NCBI GenBank assembly: GCA_947176455.1
Contig: CAMWQQ010000018.1
Coordinates: forward strand, 1-13,863
Reading direction: 5' to 3'
Source: an uncultured Odoribacter sp.
Lineage (GTDB): Bacteria; Bacteroidota; Bacteroidia; Bacteroidales; Marinifilaceae
DNA: 13,863 nt
Shown here: positions 8,899 to 13,863 of the stretch, piece by piece
Layout: every line of letters starts with the position of its first letter
How positions within the stretch are numbered: position 1 is the first letter of the stretch
Position numbers and translations under genes: made by a program
Notes under the pieces: model-generated
What the model was told of the DNA's origin: nothing
Databases searched by the model: none
What the model saw: only the letters and a program-made list of their open reading frames with translations

Positions 8899-8912
8899 GA
8901 TGCGAAAGCATC
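8899..8912 (+). other. GAAA-tetraloop hairpin in the tRNA spacer
   Basis: GATGC-GAAA-GCATC forms a perfect 5-bp stem with a GNRA loop in the 33-base spacer between the two tRNAs. It probably helps fold or process the dicistronic precursor; no poly-T follows, so it is not a terminator. Confidence 0.6.
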
Positions 8913-8917
8913 TGTTT

Positions 8918-8990
8918 GCGGAAATAGCTCAGTCGATAGAGCACTAGCCTTCCAAGCTGGGGGTCGCGGGTTTGAGTCCCGTTTTCCGCT
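8918..8990 (+). tRNA. tRNA-Gly (anticodon UCC)
   Basis: Acceptor stem GCGGAAA/TTTCCGC with discriminator T at 8990; D-arm AGCTC...GAGC; anticodon arm CTAGC-CTTCCAA-GCTGG with anticodon TCC (one wobble pair); T-arm CGGGTTTGAGTCCCG. The length is 73 nt and CCA is not encoded. It is co-transcribed with tRNA-Tyr. Confidence 0.96.
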
Positions 8991-8999
8991 CTCTGAATG

Positions 9000-9028
9000 A
9001 GGTAGTTACGAAAGTGGCTACCTTTTTT
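9000..9028 (+). terminator. Terminator of the tRNA operon
   Basis: AGGTAGTTAC-GAAA-GTGGCTACCT forms a 10-bp stem (two G-U pairs) closed by a GAAA tetraloop and followed by TTTTTT (to 9028). It lies 10 bases after tRNA-Gly. Confidence 0.9.
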
Positions 9029-9072
9029 GTTTTCCGGTATTTTGGTGAAATTCGGGGAGGGGAGTTAAACCG

Positions 9073-9157
9073 GAATTTAGGATAGTGTTCCAAAAAGTGT
9101 GTATGCTCCTCTTTCTCATTTTTGCAAAAGTAAGTTTTTGAACACTATCTCAAATTC
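9073..9157. repeat. Long imperfect inverted repeat (possible mobile-element remnant)
   Basis: The left arm has GAATTT (9073-9078), two bases, GATAGTGTTC (9081-9090), one extra C, then AAAAA (9092-9096). The right arm read in reverse complement has the same order and spacing: TTTTT (9135-9139), GAACACTATC (9140-9149), two bases, AAATTC (9152-9157). So 21 positions pair, with one bulged base and one two-base interruption around a 38-base centre. A second perfect pair, TTCCGGT (9032-9038) and ACCGGAA (9069-9075), overlaps the left edge. The right arm runs into the 3' end of the convergent minus-strand gene (stop at 9150-9152). It has no clear T-run for a simple terminator. It could be a MITE-like or solitary insertion-sequence end, or a transcript-stabilising hairpin. 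Confidence 0.6.
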
Positions 9158-10649
9158 TATCAAAGAATCCCTCGTATTCTTCGTCAATTATCTTCCATTC
9201 TCCTATTTTACGTCCTCCTACACGGGCAATTTTTCCTAATTCTCGGAGTCGCTTCAGATATTTCTGAACTTGTCGTGTAGACAATGCCATATTCTCGGCC
9301 ATCTGTGTTGCACTGATTTGCGGATTCTGAGATATTAACTTGTAGATTTGACGACTTGCTTTTACGAACTCTTTTGCGAACCCGGACGGTTCTTTTACGA
9401 ACTCTTTTACGACTACCTCGCCATTGTCTTTTACGAACTTCTGAATAAAAGTAGCATCATTAGATGTAATTTCCTTAATGTTTCCGTTCTCGAAATTCAG
9501 ATTCCAAAGCGTTACGTGAAACTCAGATGCATTGGATGTAAATTCCGGAGCACGGTAACCTGTAAGATGTTCATAATACTTATACGTGTTTATTATCTTT
9601 TTCATTCCGCTACCACGCCTTTCCATAAGACCCAACCGGCTGAAGAAATCGGCAAGTAATGGATTTCTTCTTTTGGATGGTACGGTAAGAGGATTCAGCT
9701 GTTGAATGAATCTTCCGTCCATCATGCCTCCAGGGGAATATATTTCCAGGCGATTATCATACATATCAATATGTATTTCACTTCCCATTTGCATATAGTC
9801 GCGATGGATAATTGCATTTGCCATCGCTTCTGTTACGGCACGTTCTGGATAATCGGGCAGTTCTTCACGATGGTCATTTCCCTTCCACCATTTCTTGTGG
9901 GAATGATTTCTGATGAAAGATACGGCATCCTGCAATTGACCGATTACACAGCCCTCTAGTTCAACATCATCAATCGCTTCCCCCAAACCGTTGGTCATAT
10001 CCAGACCATTCCAACGCGTACAGAATATACGGGACTGCCGTATTGGAGATTCATCAGCTAATAATGCACCGGCATTTGTCAAAATTCCATTTTCATCAAT
10101 GATACCCCATGAAATAAACTCATTGTCTTCAAACGAACGTTGCAACCTTTGGTAATGAACAGATTTGAGCTTTGAAAATGCCATATCCTCAAATCTATAA
10201 CTGGATGGCAGACTATCGTAAGTGCGACCAGAGCCTTTTAGGACAAGACTTTTCAATTGAATGCGATCTGCAGTAACCGATTCATTGCCCACTCGGACAA
10301 ATGCAAGACGTTGCTTATCACCGATGTAGTAATACGGAGTCTCCTGTCCCGGATATATTTGTAGTAATATGAGCTTTTTCCCGTCCACTTCCTTGCATTC
10401 AAGATTGACGGTTGGAGTCGGATCAAGTTTGCTTTTTATCTCCTCACTGATTCTCTCGGCATCGCTTTCTGCATCAGCAAGTCCAACAATACGGTCATCA
10501 TCACTGATGCCGAATATCAATGTACCACCTTCGCCGTTGGCAAAGGCCGATACACTCTTCAACCAGCTTTTAGGCCGTTTGATTTCAAGCATCTGTTTCT
10601 TGTCGTAGGCTGTTGCTTCGCCTATCAATGATATAATGTTCAACTCCAT
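9150..10649 (-). CDS. AlbA_2 (Schlafen-like) / HATPase-type putative regulator
   Basis: Predicted 499-residue cytoplasmic protein of the family often annotated 'ATP-binding protein' or 'putative transcriptional regulator/RecG-like'; precise role unknown. Seen: AlbA_2 region at about 15-135 (EIKRP at 22-26, SVSAFANGEGGTLIFGISDD to about 51, FVRVGNES near 118-124); HATPase_c_4-like region with EAMANAIIHRDY at 274-285 and YDNRLEIYSPGG at 297-308, then SRLGLMERRGSGMKKI at about 337-352; C-terminal winged helix at about 433-485 (ISATQMAENMALSTRQVQKYLKRL). A linker at 402-430 carries three FVK motifs in a repetitive stretch. The N-terminus starts as is usual for the family. It stands alone, convergent with the tRNA operon, and is visibly richer in A+T than neighbouring genes, which hints at later acquisition. 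A TAACTTTG -7-like box on this strand at 10813-10820 lacks a clear -33 partner. Confidence 0.85.
   Translation of the reverse strand: MELNIISLIGEATAYDKKQMLEIKRPKSWLKSVSAFANGEGGTLIFGISDDDRIVGLADAESDAERISEEIKSKLDPTPTVNLECKEVDGKKLILLQIYPGQETPYYYIGDKQRLAFVRVGNESVTADRIQLKSLVLKGSGRTYDSLPSSYRFEDMAFSKLKSVHYQRLQRSFEDNEFISWGIIDENGILTNAGALLADESPIRQSRIFCTRWNGLDMTNGLGEAIDDVELEGCVIGQLQDAVSFIRNHSHKKWWKGNDHREELPDYPERAVTEAMANAIIHRDYMQMGSEIHIDMYDNRLEIYSPGGMMDGRFIQQLNPLTVPSKRRNPLLADFFSRLGLMERRGSGMKKIINTYKYYEHLTGYRAPEFTSNASEFHVTLWNLNFENGNIKEITSNDATFIQKFVKDNGEVVVKEFVKEPSGFAKEFVKASRQIYKLISQNPQISATQMAENMALSTRQVQKYLKRLRELGKIARVGGRKIGEWKIIDEEYEGFFDRI
9359..9440 (-). repeat. Intragenic repeats encoding FVK motifs
   Basis: The plus-strand sequence CTTTTACGAACT recurs starting at 9359, 9392 and 9428 (periods 33 and 36 bases, 11 and 12 codons), with partial extra copies inside each unit. 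In the minus-strand protein these give KFVKD, KEFVKE and KEFVKA in the linker between the HATPase-like region and the winged helix. The in-frame period is compatible with copy-number change by slippage. Confidence 0.75.
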
Positions 10650-11107
10650 AGTAAGGTTATGATCTTAATTTAAACTACTCTAATTGATACTTTGTTTATC
10701 TATGCTTGCAACAACCAATCAAATACAAATATTTAATTCTTTAGAAAGATAACTCACAACATCTTTTCCATTCTACTTTTGCCATATTGCTTCGTATTAC
10801 ACATTAACAGCACAAAGTTAAATATAAAAAGATAATCATCAGAATAATGCGATAAGAATATCAGTTTGTGATAGTTAATGATTGAATATTAGCGTTGTTC
10901 ATCTGTTTCTTCCACGCAACTTGTTATTTCTCGTTGCAAGTGCTTATTCATTGCTTGTCAAGAACTAGACCTGTAAAAAGCCATAAACAATATTTATGAG
11001 AACATGGCAAATCAATAAGGCTCCTAAAAAAAGCTATATGTAAATGACAATTTATAAGTTAGCAAGTAGTTCTGCTTGCTGACTTTTTATGGAGGAAGGG
11101 GCGGTAA
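10650..11107. other. A+T-rich gene-free stretch
   Basis: About 460 bases with no convincing gene on either strand. It must hold the promoter of the minus-strand gene ending at 9150. A few tiny ORFs exist (for example a 16-codon one at 10702 and a 15-codon one at 10996) but nothing supports their translation. TACTTTTG at 10774-10781 resembles a plus-strand -7 box without a -33 partner. The far end carries the hairpin listed at 11057-11088. Confidence 0.6.
11057..11088. terminator. Hairpin terminator between the A+T-rich region and hxlR-like gene
   Basis: AGTTAGCAAG (11057-11066) pairs with CTTGCTGACT (11075-11084), ten pairs including one G-U when read as plus-strand RNA, and is followed by TTTT to 11088. 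On the minus strand the G-U becomes an A-C mismatch and the downstream tract is TTATAAATT. Its position, 20 bases beyond the HxlR stop, suits a terminator for that gene, yet sequence quality favours the plus direction, for which no gene is seen. Confidence 0.55.
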
Positions 11108-11494
11108 TCATATCCGGTTTTCTTTGTCACCTGCTTCAAATTCTTTCCGGTGTTCCACAATCTTTTTGATGTTGGTTTGTGCCCATTCGGTCAGTTGGGT
11201 GATAAGCGGAACCAGGGAACGCCCCATATCGGTCAGTTGATATTCCACTTTCGGCGGCACGACGGGATAGACTTTGCGGGAAACGAGCGCATCCGCTTCC
11301 AGGGTCTTTAACGTGCCGGACAGGACACGTGACGAGACATCGGGAATCAGCCGGCACAATTCGTTGAAACGGACTTTCTCGTGTTCGCTTAAAACCAGCA
11401 CGACCAACAATGCCCACTTGTTGCCGAAACGGGCGATTACGTTGCGGACGGGACAAATCTCGATAATCGAGTTGCGCTCTTCTTTTCTCAGCAT
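11108..11494 (-). CDS. HxlR-family (DUF24) winged-helix regulator
   Basis: A 128-residue MarR-like DNA-binding protein of the HxlR family, members of which sense electrophiles or redox stress and control oxidoreductases. Seen: conserved N-terminal Cys in EICPVRNVIARFGNKWALLV (C14 counted from ATG 11494), the helix-turn-helix RFNELCRLIPDVSSRVLSGTL, and the wing LVSRKVYPVVPPKVEYQLT; length is typical. The frame is open 29 codons further 5', but that longer form would start upstream of a likely -7 box and does not resemble family N-termini, so 11494 is preferred. It is divergent from the ACGX peptide/radical SAM/nitroreductase genes with about 250 bases between start codons, so it is the obvious candidate regulator of that cassette and of itself. 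Ligand unknown. Confidence 0.92.
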   Translation of the reverse strand: MLRKEERNSIIEICPVRNVIARFGNKWALLVVLVLSEHEKVRFNELCRLIPDVSSRVLSGTLKTLEADALVSRKVYPVVPPKVEYQLTDMGRSLVPLITQLTEWAQTNIKKIVEHRKEFEAGDKENRI

Positions 11495-11522
11495 TGCTTG
11501 CAAATTAAATGACTTCCTATGA

Positions 11523-11530
11523 CAAAAGTA
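11523..11530 (-). promoter_or_regulatory. -7-like element for the HxlR gene
   Basis: Read on the minus strand this is TACTTTTG, matching TAnnTTTG, about 28 bases before ATG 11494. The nearest TTTG upstream (11545-11548) is only 14 bases away, shorter than normal, so the -33 element is uncertain. Confidence 0.45.
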
Positions 11531-11647
11531 GTAATAAAATTCCGCAAACTCCGTCCGCCCATTATTTATTATTTTTAACATCGTCCGAACACGCTGGTTC
11601 TCTGCAAAAGCGAGAAAAAGGTTACTATGAGCCTAAAATGTAACTTG

Positions 11648-11678
11648 TTGTAGCATAATGTCGTATAATATAAATTTG
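11648..11678 (+). promoter_or_regulatory. Promoter of the ACGX peptide cassette
   Basis: TTG (11648-11650), 20 bases, then TAAATTTG (11671-11678), matching the Bacteroidetes pattern. A transcript from here would carry a leader of roughly 65 bases before the peptide ATG at 11749. The -7 box lies within an imperfect 12-bp palindrome (TATAAATTTGTA) that could serve as an operator; this is only a suggestion. Confidence 0.65.
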
Positions 11679-11748
11679 TATCAAAAAGGGATAAAGTTGT
11701 CTAACTCGGACGCTTTTTCCTTGCAGTATTCACTAAAAAACAACAAGT

Positions 11749-11937
11749 ATGAAGAGAACATCTGCCAGCGGAGTTTATTCCGCCAAGAGAAGCGCACAGA
11801 GCTATCTTTGTGCAAAAGATGAAACGGCAGCTCCGAGCGGAGCTTGCGGTTCTGCCTGTGGCGCAGGCGACGGAGGTACCAAACCCGAACCCAAACCTGC
11901 CGCTTGCGGCTCGGCTTGCGGTGCCGGCGACAAGTAA
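11749..11937 (+). CDS. ACGX-repeat RiPP precursor peptide
   Basis: A 62-residue peptide, probable substrate of the radical SAM enzyme encoded 96 bases downstream. The N-terminal half (about residues 1-31) is basic and Ser/Ala-rich (MKRTSASGVYSAKRS..., then YLCAKDE) and would be the leader. The C-terminal half has two identical ten-residue units, ACGSACGAGD at 32-41 and 52-61, joined by GGTKPEPKPA and ending in a lone Lys. Cysteines: C21 in the leader and C33, C37, C53, C57 in the repeats, so all core Cys sit in ACGS/ACGA tetrads. From memory this matches the predicted 'ACGX-repeat' peptide family paired with radical SAM/SPASM proteins. No hydrophobic signal peptide is present and no protease or exporter is encoded nearby. 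The ATG has a plausible leader and promoter upstream. Being short, it could be missed by gene callers. Modification and function are unknown. Confidence 0.88.
   Translation: MKRTSASGVYSAKRSAQSYLCAKDETAAPSGACGSACGAGDGGTKPEPKPAACGSACGAGDK
11842..11931 (+). repeat. Two 30-base ACGSACGAGD units, 60-base period
   Basis: Units 11842-11871 and 11902-11931 encode identical ten-residue sequences. They differ at six bases, all third-codon positions (GGT/GGC, TCT/TCG, GCC/GCT, TGT/TGC, GGC/GGT, GCA/GCC), so the amino acids appear constrained while the DNA has drifted. Confidence 0.9.
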
Positions 11938-11976
11938 TCCGTTTTTCGCTGAAATCGAAGCTACGTCGTAACATCA

Positions 11977-11994
11977 ACTTGCGGCGCGGCTTCC
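11977..11994 (+). other. Degenerate in-frame ACGX repeat copy in the spacer
   Basis: In the same frame as the peptide, 39 bases after its stop, codons ACT TGC GGC GCG GCT TCC (TCGAAS) match the second repeat's ACGSAC codons at 15 of 18 bases. All three differences change the residue, including loss of the second Cys. One further in-frame stop (11950-11952) lies between. It looks like a decayed repeat unit; chance similarity in a GC-rich stretch is possible. Confidence 0.5.
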
Positions 11995-12033
11995 GATTCA
12001 CTCCTCATACGATTTACAAGATTACTGAAAATC

Positions 12034-13053
12034 ATGGAATACTTCGCTTTTCAGTGGCACATTACCGACAGTTGCGACCAGCGTTGCGAGCATTGTTACA
12101 TCTTTTCGGAAGGGCATCCCAAACTGGTGGAGATGCCTTTCCCGAAAGCCCGGCAAGTGGTGACGGACTGTGTGGAAATGTGCCGTTGCATGAATCGTCT
12201 GCCCTATTTTTATGTCACGGGTGGCGACCCGATTCTGCACAGCCGTTTCTGGGATATTCTTGCATTGCTTCGGGAACGGGGTATTCCTTTCACGATATTG
12301 GGCAATCCGTTTCATCTGACGGATGAGGTGTGCGCCCGTCTGAAAGAACACGGTTGCGACAAATACCAGCTTTCCATTGACGGACTGCGGGATACGCACG
12401 ATGCCATTCGCAAACCCGGCTCATTTGATACGACCGTTGAAAAGATAGCTGTCATCCGAAATGCCGGCATCCGTTGCGCTGTCATGACCACCGTATCGGG
12501 CACGAATATTCGTGAGATTCCAGACATCATCGACCTGGTGGTGGCGCATAAGGTTGATATTTTCGCTTTCGGGCGGTATTGTCCCACTTCTTTTGAAAAA
12601 AGCACCCATATTGAACCGTTGGAGTACCGGGATTTTCTGGGACGTATCTGGCGGAAGTTCGAGCAATACAAGGAGTGTGGCACGACGTTCAATCTGAAAG
12701 ACCACCTTTGGACGCTGTTTCTCTATGAAAAGGGATTGTTTGAAATACCTGTCGCGGCAGATGCGGATACCATTTATGACGGTTGTCATTGCGGGGATTG
12801 CCACATGACCATTTTGCCGACAGGCGACGTCATGGCTTGCCGACGCTTTGAAAGCCCGGTGGGCAATCTGTTTCGTGAACCGATACATCATCTCTACAAC
12901 GGGGAAAAGATGAACGCCTACCGGCAATTCGACAAGTTTGAGAAATGCGCCCGTTGCGAACTGTTGCGTTTCTGTCGAGGATGCCCTGCCGTGGCATACG
13001 GCTACACGCACGATTTCTATGCGGCGGACCCGCAATGCTGGAAAGAACTATAA
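12034..13053 (+). CDS. Radical SAM/SPASM peptide maturase (ACGX system)
   Basis: A 339-residue cytoplasmic radical SAM enzyme expected to modify the ACGX peptide encoded just upstream. Seen: the [4Fe-4S]-SAM motif CDQRCEHCY with C14, C18 and C21; the SAM-binding TGGDP at 62-66; LSIDG at 113-117; and a C-terminal SPASM-type cysteine set C251, C253, C256, C269, C305, C308, C314, C317 and C335, enough for two auxiliary clusters. SPASM enzymes acting on ribosomal peptides commonly form Cys thioether or C-C crosslinks; which occurs here is not readable. ATG 12034 begins MEYFAFQWHITDSC, the usual short lead-in to the cluster motif. The frame is open back to 11953 but holds no ATG. Same frame as the peptide; 11 bases before the nitroreductase gene. 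The RiPP-maturase assignment rests on family recall plus adjacency. Confidence 0.93.
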   Translation: MEYFAFQWHITDSCDQRCEHCYIFSEGHPKLVEMPFPKARQVVTDCVEMCRCMNRLPYFYVTGGDPILHSRFWDILALLRERGIPFTILGNPFHLTDEVCARLKEHGCDKYQLSIDGLRDTHDAIRKPGSFDTTVEKIAVIRNAGIRCAVMTTVSGTNIREIPDIIDLVVAHKVDIFAFGRYCPTSFEKSTHIEPLEYRDFLGRIWRKFEQYKECGTTFNLKDHLWTLFLYEKGLFEIPVAADADTIYDGCHCGDCHMTILPTGDVMACRRFESPVGNLFREPIHHLYNGEKMNAYRQFDKFEKCARCELLRFCRGCPAVAYGYTHDFYAADPQCWKEL

Positions 13054-13064
13054 TCCACAAAAAA

Positions 13065-13649
13065 ATGAATGAGGTAATACGCAATTTGCTGGAAAGGAGA
13101 ACCATCCGGCATTACAAAGAGAAACAGATTGCAGAAGAAGAATTGCAATGGATATTGCAAGCGGGCTTGTATGCCTCCACCGCCGGAGGCCGTCAGTCGC
13201 CCGTGATGCTGGTCTGTCAGGACAAAGAGATAAATGAACAACTCGGACGCATCAATCGGGCGGCTTTTGGACAGGCAAATTCCGACGGCATTCATTTTGT
13301 TTCGCAGGCACAAAAGAGCATTGCCGATGACGATGCTATCCGGAGCGGTTTTTATGGTGCGCCCACCGTTGTTACGCTATTTGCGCCCTCCTCGTGGCTG
13401 TATGGCGTGAACGACTGCACATCGGTTGCCGTGAATATGACACTGGCGGCATGGTCGTTGGGGATAGGCAGTTGCTACGTCAGCCGTGCCGAAGAAACAT
13501 TTGCCAGTGAATTAGGGCGCAAGTTGATGCGGGAAGCCGGCATCGAGGAACATTACATGGCACACGTATGCCTCTGCCTAGGGTATCCGGACGGTGAAAC
13601 GGGTGTCGCGAAGCCACGAAAAGAGGGACGGATAAAATTTGTCAGATAA
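13065..13649 (+). CDS. Nitroreductase-family flavoprotein
   Basis: A 194-residue FMN-dependent oxidoreductase-like protein of the nitroreductase superfamily; substrate unknown. Seen from ATG 13065: RRTIRHYKEKQI at 11-22 (FMN-phosphate-binding N-terminus), helix LQWILQAGLYASTAGGRQSP, YGAPTVVTLFAP from 97, NDCTSVAVNMTLAAWSLGIGSCYVS at 116-140 (conserved core helix), and CLGYP at 171-175. Length is normal. The start is chosen for its fit to the family and because it follows the radical SAM stop by 11 bases; an in-frame ATG at 13035 would overlap that gene and is less likely. Co-transcription with the peptide and maturase suggests either a tailoring dehydrogenase for the modified peptide or a partner in the redox response sensed by the HxlR protein, since HxlR regulators often control nitroreductases. 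Confidence 0.92.
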   Translation: MNEVIRNLLERRTIRHYKEKQIAEEELQWILQAGLYASTAGGRQSPVMLVCQDKEINEQLGRINRAAFGQANSDGIHFVSQAQKSIADDDAIRSGFYGAPTVVTLFAPSSWLYGVNDCTSVAVNMTLAAWSLGIGSCYVSRAEETFASELGRKLMREAGIEEHYMAHVCLCLGYPDGETGVAKPRKEGRIKFVR

Positions 13650-13849
13650 CACTTTGGTGCAAGTGGAAATGATTTCCTCCAGAGCAAAATCTGTATTGAA
13701 CTTTCGGGCAAAGCAATTTGAGCTTCTCGGCAAACTTAGAGCAGTTTTTTCGTCTTACCTTTACAAAAACCATTAAAATGAGTTCGGTTGTGAGCGATTG
13801 TTGCCATACGGAACAACAATGGCAGGTAAAACGTTAAAAATCAAACGAT
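13650..13849 (+). other. 200-base spacer after the cassette
   Basis: No clear terminator follows the nitroreductase gene. TACCTTTA (13756-13763) is one base off the -7 consensus and lacks an obvious -33 partner. ATTGTTG (13797-13803) and CAACAAT (13814-13820) form a 7-bp stem, with TGCCAT/ATGGCA as an alternative overlapping pairing. A 19-codon ORF lies across them. Confidence 0.45.
13778..13837 (+). CDS. Possible 19-residue ORF (unsupported small peptide)
   Basis: ATG 13778 to TAA 13837 encodes MSSVVSDCCHTEQQWQVKR. It lies downstream of a near-consensus -7 box and 12 bases before the next ATG, in the same frame, so it could be a leader peptide or a random ORF. I recognise no family. The adjacent Cys pair is the only feature of note. 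Confidence 0.15.
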   Translation: MSSVVSDCCHTEQQWQVKR

Positions 13850-13863
13850 ATGAAAAAGTTATT
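13850..13863 (+). CDS. Start of a further gene, cut by the window edge
   Basis: ATG 13850 followed by AAA AAG TTA gives MKKL, typical of the start of a signal peptide or a small protein; the purine-poor A/T-rich context before it is normal for Bacteroidales starts. Too short to identify. Confidence 0.45.

Noticed and set aside
8918..9160. tRNA-Gly as an integration (att) site for an island holding the AlbA_2-type gene
   Set aside because: I found no second copy of the tRNA 3' end downstream and no integrase in the window.
10702..10752. 16-codon ORF MLATTNQIQIFNSLER, faintly like the start of phage antirepressor-type (Bro-N/ORF6N) proteins
   Set aside because: It stops after 16 codons, the following sequence in any frame shows no further homology I can recognise, and the resemblance covers only a few residues.
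11495..11581. A 29-codon N-terminal extension of the HxlR protein (start at 11581)
   Set aside because: Family members begin close to the conserved Cys, and the extension would cross the -7-like box at 11523-11530.
11582..11712. CGTCCGA (11582-11588) and TCGGACG (11706-11712) flanking the cassette promoter as a looped operator
   Set aside because: A 7-base inverted match is expected by chance in a region this size, and nothing else supports it.
11842..11931. CRISPR-like array
   Set aside because: Only two coding repeat units occur, diverged at silent codon positions; there are no regular spacers or cas genes.
11844..12326. A 160-codon Arg-rich plus-strand reading frame across the peptide and the maturase start
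   Set aside because: It is a frame-shifted reading of the GC-rich repeat and of the radical SAM gene, has unnatural Arg/Cys/Leu content, and overlaps two well supported genes.

Overview
The window looks like chromosome from an anaerobic gut-type Bacteroidales bacterium. Three things point there: promoters of the Bacteroidetes form (TTG/TTTG, then 19-20 bases, then TAnnTTTG), Ser-type sulfatases and a long single-chain pyruvate:ferredoxin oxidoreductase, and an AAA ATPase of the DUF4143 kind that is common in that order. I cannot name the species.

Layout. (1) 2-3742, plus strand: the 3' part of rho, then two secreted type I sulfatases packed against it (1 base after the rho stop, then an ATGA overlap), closed by a hairpin terminator. 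(2) 3848-8718, plus strand: an AAA_14/DUF4143-like ATPase with its own promoter, then the large PFOR gene and a strong intrinsic terminator. (3) 8741-9028, plus strand: a promoter, tRNA-Tyr(GUA), a small spacer hairpin, tRNA-Gly(UCC) and a terminator. (4) 9029-11107: a visibly more A+T-rich stretch holding a long inverted repeat, a minus-strand AlbA_2/HATPase-type regulator-like gene, and about 460 bases of apparently non-coding DNA. (5) 11108-13649: a minus-strand HxlR regulator, divergent from a plus-strand cassette of a 62-residue Cys/Gly-rich peptide with ACGS-ACGA repeats, a radical SAM/SPASM enzyme and a nitroreductase-like flavoprotein. (6) 13650-13863: a spacer with a possible 19-residue ORF and the first codons of a further gene.

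How they work together. Rho and PFOR are core functions (transcription termination; pyruvate to acetyl-CoA with electrons to ferredoxin). The sulfatases would desulfate host or dietary glycans, but each needs an anaerobic sulfatase-maturating enzyme encoded elsewhere. The most interesting region is the last cassette. It fits the 'ACGX' class of predicted radical-SAM-modified peptides (RiPPs), whose product and chemistry I believe are uncharacterised. The peptide would be the substrate, the SPASM radical SAM protein the maturase, the flavoenzyme a possible second tailoring or redox enzyme, and the HxlR protein a likely redox- or electrophile-responsive regulator. A degenerate, in-frame copy of the ACGX repeat lies between the peptide stop and the maturase start.
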